Below are positions 8,998 through 17,648 of a DNA stretch of 64,000 nucleotides, one piece after another. Every line of letters begins with the position of its first letter. Position 1 is the first letter of the stretch. Position numbers and translations under genes: made by a program. The stretch comes from Spiribacter sp. 2438 (GTDB taxonomy: Bacteria; Pseudomonadota; Gammaproteobacteria; Nitrococcales; Nitrococcaceae). The notes below the pieces were generated by a model. That model was not told the origin of the DNA, did not search any database, and worked only from the letters and a program-made list of their open reading frames with translations. The DNA is taken from the NCBI RefSeq assembly GCF_009676705.1, contig NZ_CP046046.1, positions 806,001 to 870,000 of the forward strand. The letters run 5' to 3'.

Positions 8998-10725
8998 TCA
9001 GCCTTCCTCCTCACCGGTGGTTTCGCCCAGCACGCGAATGGCTTCCACCACATTGGTGGTGCCCTGGGCGATGAAATCCAGGGCGGTTTTTCTCAACGGC
9101 TGATAACCCGGCATTTGCTGAGCCAGCCGGGCAAAGGCAGAAATGTCCTGCTGTCGAAGGGCGTCGCGCATGGGCTGGTTGATCTCGAGGAGCTCGAACA
9201 AGCCGACCCGGCCACTGTAGCCACTGTGGTCGCAGAACGGGCAGCCTTCTCCCTCGTGAACCCGAACCCGGGCAGCCTCGGTCTGACCCGCTCGCTCCAG
9301 CCAGTCAATCTCCTCATGGGTGGGCGCGCGGGGTCGCGTGCACTGGGGGCAAACCCGGCGGACCAGCCGCTGGGCGACAATGCCGCGCAGCGCGGCGGCC
9401 AGCATGAACGGCGGGACGTCCATGTCCAGCAGACGGTTCGCGGTAGAGACGGCGTCATTGGTATGCAGGGTGGAGAGCACCCGGTGGCCGGTGATGGCCG
9501 CTCGCAGGGCTATCTCCGCGGTTTCGGTATCGCGAATCTCGCCCACCATGACGATGTCCGGGTCCTGGCGCAGCGCGGTTCGCAGCACCCGGGCAAAGTC
9601 GAGGCCAATCTGCTCGCGCACCTGCACCTGGGTCACCCGGGGCAGGGCATACTCCACCGGGTCCTCCACGGTGATGATCTTGACCTCGGGGGAGTTCATC
9701 TCGCTGAGGGCCCCGTAGAGGGTGGTGGACTTGCCCGAGCCCGTGGGTCCGGTCACCAGGATCAGTCCATTGGGGATGCCCAGCTGGCGGCGGAAGCGCT
9801 TGAGCAGATCTGAAGATATGCCGGTCTGCTCCAGCGAGGACACTGCGCCGTTCCGATCCAGCAGCCGCAGCACGACGCTCTCCCCATGCTGCTGGGGCAG
9901 AGTCGACAGGCGCACGTCAACGCTGCGTCCCTGGATGGTGGTGTGAAACCGGCCGTCCTGGGGCAGACGCCGTTCGGTGATGTTGAGCCCGGCCATCAGC
10001 TTGATGAGCGAGATGAGTGCGTTCTGGATGTTGCCTTGCCGGACGAGGCGTTCCTGTAGTAGCCCATCCTTCCGGGACCGTATCCGCAGGAGCTTGTCAT
10101 CGGGCTCGATGTGGATATCGGAGATGCCGCGCTGAATGGCGTCGTCCATGAGCGACTTGAGCAGCCGCACCGCCGGCGAGCTCGCTCGACCGGCGCCCAT
10201 GCTCAGGCTGCTCAGGTCGATTTCGTCGGCGCCCTCCAGCTCCTGGTTGATCTCGTCGGCAATGCTGGCGAGTTCTTCATCCCGGCCATAAACCAGGTTG
10301 ACGACGTCGACGATCGCCTGACGCCCGGCCATCCGGAAATCCACGGGCTTTGGCAGAAGACGATCAATTTCATCCAGGGCCATCAGGTCGCCGGGGTCGT
10401 GGGTGGCCACCACGAACCGGTGGCTATCCTCTTCCACCACCACGGCTCCGAAGCGCCGCGCCACGTCCTCCGGTAACTGACGGGCGCCCTCCGGATCGAC
10501 CCAGTACTGGGTCAGATCCACCGCCTTCAGGCCGTAGTGATCTGCCAGAACCTCATTGAGGCTCTGCTCGCTGACCAGACCGATCTGCACCAGGGTTTCC
10601 CCCAGTGCAAGGCCGGAGTTCTTTTGCTCGGCCAGTGCGCGACGCAGATCGTCCTCGCCGATCAGACCCCGCTGGATCAGCTGGTCGCCCAGGCGAAGCG
10701 GCTGTGCCGGTTGCGTCGCCGCCAT
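8998..10725 (-). CDS. mshE: MSHA-type pilus extension ATPase MshE with c-di-GMP-binding N-terminus
   Basis: The 575-residue protein is a GspE/PilB-type hexameric ATPase that drives pilus polymerisation. Residues about 10-34 (LRLGDQLIQRGLI, then L-x3-L-x2-Q) and about 40-62 (LGETLVQIGLV) form the two linked MshEN motifs known to bind c-di-GMP. The ATPase core has GPTGSGKST at about 326-334, an Asp box, the Walker B region DPDIVMVGEIRD and a His box, plus a CPQC/CPFC zinc site near the C-terminus. The ATG at 10725 is chosen because an upstream in-frame extension would overlap mshN. The intact binding motif suggests piliation rises with c-di-GMP, which connects it to the nearby GGDEF and EAL genes. 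Confidence 0.95.
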   Translation of the reverse strand: MAATQPAQPLRLGDQLIQRGLIGEDDLRRALAEQKNSGLALGETLVQIGLVSEQSLNEVLADHYGLKAVDLTQYWVDPEGARQLPEDVARRFGAVVVEEDSHRFVVATHDPGDLMALDEIDRLLPKPVDFRMAGRQAIVDVVNLVYGRDEELASIADEINQELEGADEIDLSSLSMGAGRASSPAVRLLKSLMDDAIQRGISDIHIEPDDKLLRIRSRKDGLLQERLVRQGNIQNALISLIKLMAGLNITERRLPQDGRFHTTIQGRSVDVRLSTLPQQHGESVVLRLLDRNGAVSSLEQTGISSDLLKRFRRQLGIPNGLILVTGPTGSGKSTTLYGALSEMNSPEVKIITVEDPVEYALPRVTQVQVREQIGLDFARVLRTALRQDPDIVMVGEIRDTETAEIALRAAITGHRVLSTLHTNDAVSTANRLLDMDVPPFMLAAALRGIVAQRLVRRVCPQCTRPRAPTHEEIDWLERAGQTEAARVRVHEGEGCPFCDHSGYSGRVGLFELLEINQPMRDALRQQDISAFARLAQQMPGYQPLRKTALDFIAQGTTNVVEAIRVLGETTGEEEG

Positions 10726-10726
10726 C

Positions 10727-11440
10727 TTAATCACCCGCCGAGGGCAACTGAGCGACTTCCAGCGCCCGGATCCGGGCGCTGGCGTGATCCTGAATCGCCG
10801 GATCCAGGCCATCGTGATTGGTCAGGGCCGACCAGGCCGCATGGGCATCGGTGGCCTGGCCGGCATGATCCCGACTCACCGCCTCACCAAGAATCCACTG
10901 GGGTTCCGTGGGGTGCGCATCCCGGAGCTCGGCATACAGCGAAGCCGCCGCCAGGTGGTCGCCCTGCTGGCGATGGAGGGCGGCCAGATTGGCGCGAACC
11001 ACGCGATCATCCGGGTCCACCCGGGGATGAATGCGCTCCAGCGCTCGAATGGCAGTCCGGAGATTGCCGTTGTCCCGGGCGGTGCGGGCCAGTAGTCGGG
11101 CGGTGGCTGGCTCCGGATCGGGCAGGGCGATGCCCTGAGCGAGCAACGTCTGAGCGCGCTCCGGGCGCCCCGCCGTGATCAGAATGCGGGCGTAGTCCCG
11201 TCGAGCGGCATCCAGTGCCTGATCCAGGGAGAGCGCCCGCCGGAAATGCTGTGCCGCTTCCGCCAGTTCGCCACGATCCAGGGCCTCCCGGCCATCGTGG
11301 TACAGGGTAAGCGCCCGCTCCCCGGCCTCGCGGGTGGATGGCGAACGCTCCAGGCCGTCACTCTGCGCAAAAGCGCAGGGCGCCATGATCAACACGCTGG
11401 CGAGGATCAACGCCAGGCACCGGGATCTCTGCGCTCTCAT
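10727..11440 (-). CDS. mshN: MshN-like tetratricopeptide periplasmic protein
   Basis: The 237-residue protein has a signal peptide ending at about AFAQ, then repeated helical pairs of TPR type, such as DGREALDRGELAEAAQHFRRAL followed by similar units to the C-terminus. It lies between the secretin and the ATPase, the position of mshN in Vibrio and Shewanella. The usual mshM gene, an ExeA-like ATPase between mshL and mshN, is absent. Start and stop overlap or nearly abut both neighbours (4 nt with mshL, 1 nt gap to mshE). It is likely a periplasmic scaffold for the secretin. Known MshN proteins often have an N-terminal membrane anchor rather than a cleaved signal, so this is a diverged member. 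Confidence 0.7.
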   Translation of the reverse strand: MRAQRSRCLALILASVLIMAPCAFAQSDGLERSPSTREAGERALTLYHDGREALDRGELAEAAQHFRRALSLDQALDAARRDYARILITAGRPERAQTLLAQGIALPDPEPATARLLARTARDNGNLRTAIRALERIHPRVDPDDRVVRANLAALHRQQGDHLAAASLYAELRDAHPTEPQWILGEAVSRDHAGQATDAHAAWSALTNHDGLDPAIQDHASARIRALEVAQLPSAGD

Positions 11441-13095
11441 AGCATTTGCTCCAGTTGCTCGTCGATCAGACGCTGCCAGGAGGTGTCCTCTTCCACCACC
11501 GTGGGTCGCAGCAGGATGACCAGCTCGATCTTCTCAGCGCTCTGCTGCTGGGTGCCAAACAACAGATCCAGTGGTGGTATGTCACCTACACCGGGGACAC
11601 GGGCATCGTTGCTGCGTTCCCGCTCTTCCATGAGTCCGCCGATGACGATCAGGTCACCGTTGCGGGCTCGAACGATAGAATCCGACTGGCGGACGTCACT
11701 GCTGGCGAGCTGGAATTGAACCGTCTCATCGCCGCGTTCCACGGTGCGTGGCGTTTCGCTGACGCTGGATACGGATGGCTGGACGTGAAGGGTGACCCAG
11801 CCGTTGCTATCGATGTTGGGTGTCACGTCGAGAGAGATCCCGGAGAAAAACGACCGGAATTCGGGGTCCACTTCGGTCTGTTGGGTACCGTTGGTGGTGG
11901 TGGTATCCAGATCGATGCCGGTCTGGAAAAAGCTGTCGGTGCCCACCTTGATGAGGGCTTTTTGATTGTTGAGCGTGGAGACCCGGGGCGAGGAGAGGAC
12001 CATCACATTGCCCTGTTCCTCCAGCGCCTGGATCGTGGCGTCAAATCCAAAGGGTTCCTCGGCCCCCCGGAGGATGCCGAGCTCGAACAGCCCGGTGTCG
12101 TCTTCGGCCAACGGTGAGCTCACATCCACAGTGGTTTGGCGGCCGTCAACGCTGCCTACCCGACTCCAGTCAATGCCGGCGGTAAATTCATCGCTTAGGT
12201 TGACCTCGACAATGCGGGCTTCCAGCACCACCTGGCGGTTGAGGGTCGCCTGCAGGCCGTCCATGAAGGTTTCCACCTCATCCAGCGTGTCGGGGGTGGC
12301 CCGCACCACGACGGTGCCGGCTTCAGGACTGACTACCACGCGGGGAGTGTCCTGGCCGTTGCCATTGTCATTGCCGCCATCGGCGTCCATGAGGGCCATC
12401 ACCTGCTGACTCCGACTGTCGTCCAGCAGGGTTCGCCCGGCAATGAGCTGGCGGATGGCGCTTTCAACATCCGCCCACAGACTGGAGCGTGAGCGGGTGA
12501 CGAGGGAACTGCCGTTGATTTCGTTGTACCGGCGTGCGCTACGGTCTTCTTCGTTGGAGGTTATTTCGCCGCCGCTGATTCGGGTGCCGGAGAGCCCATC
12601 GCGCTCGACATTGATGTAGTCCAGCCGGAACACCCGGGTTTCCAGCAATTCCGGCAGCACCAGATAGGAGCTGCCGGTGCGCTGGAAGTGGTAGCCATAC
12701 CCCTGGCGGAGGATCTCCATCACCTCGGGCACCGAAACATCGGTCAATCGCAGTGACACTTCCCCGGAGACGGCGGGGTGGACCACCACGTTGTAGGGGG
12801 TGTCTTCCACCAGCCCGTGATAGAAATCCGCCACGCTCACCCCATCAGCGGTGATGTCGAAACGCAGCTCGTCCAGCGGGCGCTGGGTGTCGTCCATTAA
12901 TGGCGGCGGTTCAAGCAGCGCTTCGGCGGCTGACGGCAGGGGCGGAATCGCCTCATGAGCCGCCGGTGGCGCCGGAGTGCTCAGCCGCTCGGCAATGGCC
13001 GCGCGACGCTCCTCCTCGGTCTGGCCAAAAGTGGCGGCGCAGCCGGTCAGAGTTAGCAGCCCGAGGGTGAGCAGCAGTTTGCCGGAGGTTTTCAT
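11437..13095 (-). CDS. mshL: Outer-membrane secretin MshL
   Basis: The 552-residue protein is a lipoprotein with lipobox LTGC (Cys19). A variable proline-rich linker is followed by an STN-like N0 domain (ITADGVSVADFYHGLVEDTPYNVVV), a ring domain rich in MshL-type sequence (SLWADVESAIRQLI), and the C-terminal secretin barrel. The barrel contains VLSSPRVSTLNNQKALIKVG, and VIGGLMEERERS and VILLRPTVVEE lie near the end. It forms the gated outer-membrane channel for the pilus. Length fits MshL (about 550) rather than PilQ (about 700). It lies 3 nt after mshK. Confidence 0.94.
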   Translation of the reverse strand: MKTSGKLLLTLGLLTLTGCAATFGQTEEERRAAIAERLSTPAPPAAHEAIPPLPSAAEALLEPPPLMDDTQRPLDELRFDITADGVSVADFYHGLVEDTPYNVVVHPAVSGEVSLRLTDVSVPEVMEILRQGYGYHFQRTGSSYLVLPELLETRVFRLDYINVERDGLSGTRISGGEITSNEEDRSARRYNEINGSSLVTRSRSSLWADVESAIRQLIAGRTLLDDSRSQQVMALMDADGGNDNGNGQDTPRVVVSPEAGTVVVRATPDTLDEVETFMDGLQATLNRQVVLEARIVEVNLSDEFTAGIDWSRVGSVDGRQTTVDVSSPLAEDDTGLFELGILRGAEEPFGFDATIQALEEQGNVMVLSSPRVSTLNNQKALIKVGTDSFFQTGIDLDTTTTNGTQQTEVDPEFRSFFSGISLDVTPNIDSNGWVTLHVQPSVSSVSETPRTVERGDETVQFQLASSDVRQSDSIVRARNGDLIVIGGLMEERERSNDARVPGVGDIPPLDLLFGTQQQSAEKIELVILLRPTVVEEDTSWQRLIDEQLEQML

Positions 13096-13098
13096 GAA

Positions 13099-13527
13099 TT
13101 ATTGATCCTGTCCCTGGTCTTTCGGTCGGGTTTTGATCACCCCGTGGTCCACCACGGGTTCTCGGCGATTTCCGTTGTTATCCGTGACCCGGAGCCCATG
13201 GGTGCCAATCGACTCCAGCGTCCCCAGCGGCGTGGCCTCACCGGGACGCAGCAGCGCACCGTTAATGATCGTGCGGCCCTGCCAGGTGCCACCCACCACT
13301 TCCCGAACCACTAACCTTGGCTGGGGTTCCGAGGGCGGTTCCTCCACCGCACCCTCCGGTGCCTCAACGCCGGTGAGTGGGTCCAGCAGTGTCATGGACT
13401 CTTCCGCTGGCGCTTCCAGAACCTCTGGCGGTGCGGTGGGGTCGGACAGCTCGTCCGCCCCGACGTCACTGACCGCCAGGATGCCGGCTGCCAGCCAGCC
13501 GGCGCTAATCCACCTGAGCTGGGGCAT
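13099..13527 (-). CDS. mshK: MshK-like pilus biogenesis protein
   Basis: The 142-residue protein has a signal-anchor (LRWISAGWLAAGILAVSDVGA), then ELSDPTAPP, the short DPTxP signature typical of MshK/PilP-like proteins. An acidic Pro-rich linker leads to a small domain with GRTIINGALLRPGEATPLGTLESIG, resembling the PilP/GspC homology fold. It probably links the inner-membrane assembly to the secretin. The ATG at 13527 is preferred; an in-frame TTG lies 9 nt upstream but too close to the GAGG. The start overlaps the 3' end of mshJ. Confidence 0.78.
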   Translation of the reverse strand: MPQLRWISAGWLAAGILAVSDVGADELSDPTAPPEVLEAPAEESMTLLDPLTGVEAPEGAVEEPPSEPQPRLVVREVVGGTWQGRTIINGALLRPGEATPLGTLESIGTHGLRVTDNNGNRREPVVDHGVIKTRPKDQGQDQ

Positions 13528-14218
13528 ACAGATCAAACCTCACGTTGATTCGAGCCATGGGATGCTCCGTGACCGAATATTCCAGCGATCGCCACACCAG
13601 CTGAATGGCGTCGTCTTCCAGCGTCTCAAGAAAATCCACGATGTCGCCGAAAGTGCCCTCCAGCACCACCCGGATTTCGCGATGACGGATGTCCAGCCCG
13701 CTGCCACCGGTACCCTGCGCGCTGGTAATGCCCGAGCCGGGGCGGCGCTCGAAGCTGATCAGGCGCGGTCTCGCTTCGGTGTCCAGGGCATCCTGCAGGC
13801 GGCTCATGGCTGCCTGCATGGGAATGGTGGCGATAAAGTCGAGGCCCCGATTGACCAGCGCCTCGTTAAGCGCTTCCAGTTCCAGCTCCAGATCGTCGAT
13901 ATCGGCTCGGACGGCCTCGTCCGGATCGTCCGCTCGAGCAATGCGTTGCTCCAACCGGTTAATCGTGGCTTCCAGTTGCTGCTGCTGGTTCTGGAGGCTT
14001 CGATGATCGCTGTTCAGGGCACCCAGCCGGGTGGCCGCCGGCGAAAAACCGGACTGGTACCAGAACGTGGCGAGTACCAGAAAGATGGCGCTGGCCAGCA
14101 GCACGCGCTCCCGGGGGGTGCGCCCCATCAACCAGTCACTGGCCTGATCCGCCGCCAGCCGGACAGGTCGCGCGTATCGCGTCCAGAGGGCCTGGAGTTG
14201 CCGGAGGCGCTCAGCCAT
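13505..14218 (-). CDS. mshJ: MshJ-like (PilO-type) assembly protein
   Basis: The 237-residue protein has a cytoplasmic basic N-terminus, a single membrane segment (VLLASAIFLVLATFWY, about 40-55), a long coiled coil (about 68-125, rich in Gln/Leu/Glu), and a ferredoxin-like C-terminal domain. This is the architecture of PilO/GspM proteins. Its place between mshI and mshK fits mshJ. It overlaps mshI by 8 nt and mshK by 23 nt. It likely pairs with the PilN-like half of MshI to form the alignment complex. Confidence 0.85.
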   Translation of the reverse strand: MAERLRQLQALWTRYARPVRLAADQASDWLMGRTPRERVLLASAIFLVLATFWYQSGFSPAATRLGALNSDHRSLQNQQQQLEATINRLEQRIARADDPDEAVRADIDDLELELEALNEALVNRGLDFIATIPMQAAMSRLQDALDTEARPRLISFERRPGSGITSAQGTGGSGLDIRHREIRVVLEGTFGDIVDFLETLEDDAIQLVWRSLEYSVTEHPMARINVRFDLYAPAQVD

Positions 14219-15851
14219 CGGCGTCTCTCAGTCCGCGCAGCAGGGCCTGGATGCCGTCTACCTGTCTCCGGGGGGGATCGGTCTCGGTGTCATTGCCATT
14301 GGCGTCGGCCACCAGCCCCTCCCCGCTAATGGAAAAGCGTCGGATGGTCACGCCGCGCTCGTGGTCCCGGGGGTCACTGATGTCGATGGATTCCGGGGAC
14401 CAGTGGGCGAAAGCCGGTTGCTCGGGCAGTTCACTGGCCAGGGTCTCGGCTTCAAACAGGCCAAGGGCCTGACCCTGAAGCTGTATGCGATCCGGTTCGA
14501 TGCGGATCTGCCGGAGCCAGAGCCCGTCCACAGAGGCGCGGGCAATCGCTTTCAGAGGCTCCGAGAACCCGGCTTTGAGTGAGGTGTCCACCCCCTCGAA
14601 ATCCTCGATGATGGTGGTGTAGAAGTCCCGACGGGCCTCCAGGCGCTCGCGCTGTGCCAACAGGTCGGCGGACGGTTCCACGGTCTCCAGGCCGTCGGTG
14701 GCTTCCTGCAACTCAGTCACCCGGATTTGCAGCGCATCCCGGTTGTCCCGGGCGGTGCTCAGCCGATCCTCGGCCTGACTGAGCATGAACGACTGCACGC
14801 CACTGATGGCGGCCAGTGCCAGACACCCGGCCAGAACGCCGGCGGCCAGCACCGGGGGCGAGGTCGCGGAAAGGTGGCGCGGCGGCCGCTGGTAGACCGA
14901 GGCGGTGCCCCGTAACTCCCCGCCATACAGCCCGGCCAGCGCCAGCAACCCCGCTTGTGTGGCGGCGGTATTGGCCGTGGATTCATCCGCGGCTTCGAGA
15001 TCCGCGGGCCGACCCAACGGCTTGACCGTGGCGTCCAGTTCACTGGTCAGCTGGTGTCGCAGTCGGTCGATGCCGGGGATTTCGGGGCCCAGCAACGCCA
15101 CCGAGACCGCCCGATTGGACAAGCGCTTGTTGAAGTTTTCGGCCGTTCGAAGGACCTCCTGAGCCAGCCGGGACCGGGCGGCTTCATCCAGCCCCGTCTC
15201 CGGCGGCACTTCAACATGGATGGTGCGGGACAGATAAAGCCGGTCGCCGCGGGTGACGGTGATGCTGCTGCTGCGTGGACCGACAAAAACCGAGACCACC
15301 GGCGGTTCCGTGTCCGGCTGCCGGGTGCTGGGTCCGTCCGCCGAAAGCTGCCTCCGGGTTAGGGCCACCAGCGCCATCTCCCGGGGATAGACGGCCTGTA
15401 ACTCCAGGCCGGCCCCGATGACCGCGTTGGTCACACGCTCCAGGGTGCTGGCAGCCATGACCGTGGCCCGCACCGGCGGTGCTCCATCCATGCCAATGCC
15501 GCGATCGTTGCTCAGGCGAACCCCGGTGGTGACGATTTCACTGGCGTCGAGCACCCCCGGCGGCGCGACCTTCCAGGCCAGCGCCTCCCGGAGTTCTTCA
15601 TCGGCGATCCCCGGCAGATCGACGTACTGGGTTTCGTAATCCGCCCGGGCGAGCGTCACGGTAGCCGGCGTGCTCTTGAGCCCGAACTCCGCCACCAGAC
15701 CCGCAAGCACCTGGCCGGCATCCTCACGACCGCACGGGCGATGGACGCACAACTCCAGCATCCCCCCGTCCGCCGACCGCACGGCCAGTGCGACGGAGGA
15801 CGGGGCGAAGTGGACGGCCGTTTGCCGTGGGGCAGTTCGAGTTGAGATCAA
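14211..15851 (-). CDS. mshI: MshI, PilM-like plus PilN-like fusion
   Basis: The 546-residue protein combines two functions usually encoded separately. Residues about 1-330 look like the actin-fold PilM ATPase (for example YVDLPGIADEELREALAWKV). Residues about 340-546 resemble PilN: one membrane segment (PVLAAGVLAGCLALAAISGV), a coiled coil and a small alpha/beta domain. It would anchor the cytoplasmic ring and the periplasmic alignment complex in one polypeptide. The frame opens with TTG at 15851, the only plausible start near the conserved N-terminus. It follows the pilin gene by 21 nt. Confidence 0.85.
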   Translation of the reverse strand: MISTRTAPRQTAVHFAPSSVALAVRSADGGMLELCVHRPCGREDAGQVLAGLVAEFGLKSTPATVTLARADYETQYVDLPGIADEELREALAWKVAPPGVLDASEIVTTGVRLSNDRGIGMDGAPPVRATVMAASTLERVTNAVIGAGLELQAVYPREMALVALTRRQLSADGPSTRQPDTEPPVVSVFVGPRSSSITVTRGDRLYLSRTIHVEVPPETGLDEAARSRLAQEVLRTAENFNKRLSNRAVSVALLGPEIPGIDRLRHQLTSELDATVKPLGRPADLEAADESTANTAATQAGLLALAGLYGGELRGTASVYQRPPRHLSATSPPVLAAGVLAGCLALAAISGVQSFMLSQAEDRLSTARDNRDALQIRVTELQEATDGLETVEPSADLLAQRERLEARRDFYTTIIEDFEGVDTSLKAGFSEPLKAIARASVDGLWLRQIRIEPDRIQLQGQALGLFEAETLASELPEQPAFAHWSPESIDISDPRDHERGVTIRRFSISGEGLVADANGNDTETDPPRRQVDGIQALLRGLRDADG

Positions 15852-15872
15852 ATAGGCGCTCAGTGGTAGTTC

Positions 15873-16304
15873 TTAGTCAACGAAGTCGAAGTCGCAGGTC
15901 GTCTGGCCGATTTCGCCGTCGTCGATGGTCGGAACGGTAATTTCTACACCGTCGCTGCCGTCGCTTATTGTAAAGTCACCTTCGCCCAGAGCATTTATGT
16001 CGCTATTGCTAACTTCATCACAAACGTCACCGCCGCTCCAATTAACTCCACTATCGCCTGAGCCGTCTAATTCGTCCACGGCCAAATCCCGCGCAAACAA
16101 GTTGCCGATTTCCGACGCGGCGTTGGTCGCGGCCCCCTGCAGTTCCGCCTGGTCCTGCAGCCCGGTCAACTGGGGGATACCAATCGCTGCCAGCACGCCG
16201 AGCACGGCGAGGACGATGACCAGTTCGATAAGGGTAAAGCCCCGCTCCTTGCGCTCGCGGATGAGCTGGCGGGCGGACAAGGTTTTGAGATTTCGGTATT
16301 TCAT
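15873..16304 (-). CDS. mshA: Major type IV pilin, MshA-like, strongly acidic
   Basis: The 143-residue prepilin has a 22-residue basic leader ending KERG, then FTLIELVIVLAVLGVLAAIGIP, the classic pilin helix with Glu5. The mature subunit of 121 residues has two cysteines near the end that could form the D-region disulfide. By my count it contains 16 Asp and 8 Glu but only one Arg and no Lys, giving a very negative filament surface as expected for high-salt life. It is the first gene of the pilus unit, unlike Vibrio, where mshA sits in the second operon. An AGGA lies about 9 nt before the ATG. Confidence 0.88.
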   Translation of the reverse strand: MKYRNLKTLSARQLIRERKERGFTLIELVIVLAVLGVLAAIGIPQLTGLQDQAELQGAATNAASEIGNLFARDLAVDELDGSGDSGVNWSGGDVCDEVSNSDINALGEGDFTISDGSDGVEITVPTIDDGEIGQTTCDFDFVD

Positions 16305-16537
16305 TGAATGAAGTTCCTGACTGTTTTAGAAAATTCGGCGACTTCAGGGATCGTTACGATGCAAAGACGGACAATCGATCCGCAATTACAACGTAGGTAT
16401 ACAATAATCAACGGTAAATCTCAGAAAAACGCCAGCAGAATTAACAATCTAAAAACACACATGAAGTTAATGCGTTTTTTCTGGCCCTGGTCGCGATGCT
16501 AGCCTTCAGTTCAGTCAATTGATTAGCGAGCCTTTTC
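16305..16537. promoter_or_regulatory. Divergent AT-rich control region between the pilus unit and pilT
   Basis: This 233-bp stretch is clearly richer in A and T than its neighbours and separates the minus-strand pilin gene from plus-strand pilT. It must hold the promoter for the 12-gene pilus unit and one for pilT. I could not find a convincing sigma70 pair or a sigma54 GG-N10-GC pattern. No small gene is convincing here. Confidence 0.5.
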
Positions 16538-17572
16538 ATGGAACTTAATGCCTTAATTTCAGAAGCGATTAACCATGGTGCGTCGGACCTGCATGTGTCC
16601 GCCGGAGTTCCTCCACTCGCCCGAATCGATGGTGAGCTGGTGTCAGTGGATGAAAACGCGGTGACGGCGAAGGCCTTGGAACGGGCCCTGCTGGATGTCA
16701 TGGACGAGCGTCAGCGCGCGGCCTACGCCGATCACCGCGAGGTGGATTTTGCTCTGCAGGTGGAGGGCGCCGGGCGATTTCGGGTCAATGTCTATGAGCA
16801 GCTCAACGGGCCCGGGGTGGTGCTGCGGGCGATCCCGGAGGCGATTCCCTCGCTGGAATCCCTGGGGGCACCGTCGGTGGTGCAGTCACTGGCGGATCGG
16901 GCGCGGGGGCTGGTGCTGGTGACCGGGCCGACGGGGTCTGGCAAGTCCACCACGCTGGCGGCGATGGTGGACCATCGCAATCAGACCTATCCCGAGCACA
17001 TCCTCACCATTGAGGATCCCATTGAGTTCGTCCATCCCCGGCAGCGGGCGCTGATCACCCAGCGGGAGGTGGGGCACCACACCCACGATGTCCATCACGC
17101 CCTGCGGGCGGCGTTGCGCGAAGACCCGGATGTGATACTGGTGGGGGAAATGCGAGACCCGGACACCATCCGCCTGGCCCTCACGGCGGCCGAGACCGGT
17201 CACCTGGTGTTCGGCACCCTGCACACGCGCACGGCGGCCAGCAGTGTGGACCGGATCATCAATACCTTTCCGGGGGAAGAGCAGGCCCAGGTGCGGGCCA
17301 TGCTGGCCGAGTCACTGCTGGCGGTGATCTCCCAGTCCCTACTACCCCGGGCGGGGGGCGGGCGCGTGGCGGCCTTCGAGGTCATGGTGGCCATGCCGGC
17401 GATCCGTAATCTGATTCGGGAGAGCAATATCGCGCAGATCCCCAACGCGCTGCAGACCGGGCAGGCATCGGGCATGCAGACCATGGCCCAGGCGGTGCAG
17501 CGACTGAAGCAGCAGGGGCTGATATCTGCCGCGACCGCCGAGCCAATTATTGGCGAGAGTGGCCTGGGTTAA
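16538..17572 (+). CDS. pilT: Pilus retraction ATPase PilT
   Basis: The 344-residue protein is a hexameric retraction ATPase. It has the N-terminal ASDLHVSAGVPP, Walker A GPTGSGKST at about 130-138, the Asp-box ILTIEDPIE, Walker B region DPDVILVGEMRD and the His-box HLVFGTLHT. Near the C-terminus AIRNLIRE is the PilT-specific motif needed for retraction. Length is standard. It is transcribed away from the MSHA-like unit and probably retracts that pilus. The final 42 codons and the following 50 nt are repeated at 18192-18368. Confidence 0.95.
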   Translation: MELNALISEAINHGASDLHVSAGVPPLARIDGELVSVDENAVTAKALERALLDVMDERQRAAYADHREVDFALQVEGAGRFRVNVYEQLNGPGVVLRAIPEAIPSLESLGAPSVVQSLADRARGLVLVTGPTGSGKSTTLAAMVDHRNQTYPEHILTIEDPIEFVHPRQRALITQREVGHHTHDVHHALRAALREDPDVILVGEMRDPDTIRLALTAAETGHLVFGTLHTRTAASSVDRIINTFPGEEQAQVRAMLAESLLAVISQSLLPRAGGGRVAAFEVMVAMPAIRNLIRESNIAQIPNALQTGQASGMQTMAQAVQRLKQQGLISAATAEPIIGESGLG

Positions 17573-17623
17573 TCCGGGGGATTAGCCCGATAGCGCACGA
17601 CTGGCCACGCTGGGGCGTTCGTA
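17447..17623. repeat. Direct repeat, copy A of the pilT/aceK junction
   Basis: This 177-bp segment contains the true end of pilT and, on the minus strand, about 13 codons matching the AceK C-terminus (YERPSVASRALSG and a TAA stop). It matches 18192-18368 at a constant offset of 745 bp. I count 10 differences in the first 164 bp, about 94% identity. Similarity decays after about 17610. Confidence 0.93.
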
Positions 17624-17648
17624 TCGTTACAATGCGGGTACGCGAGAC

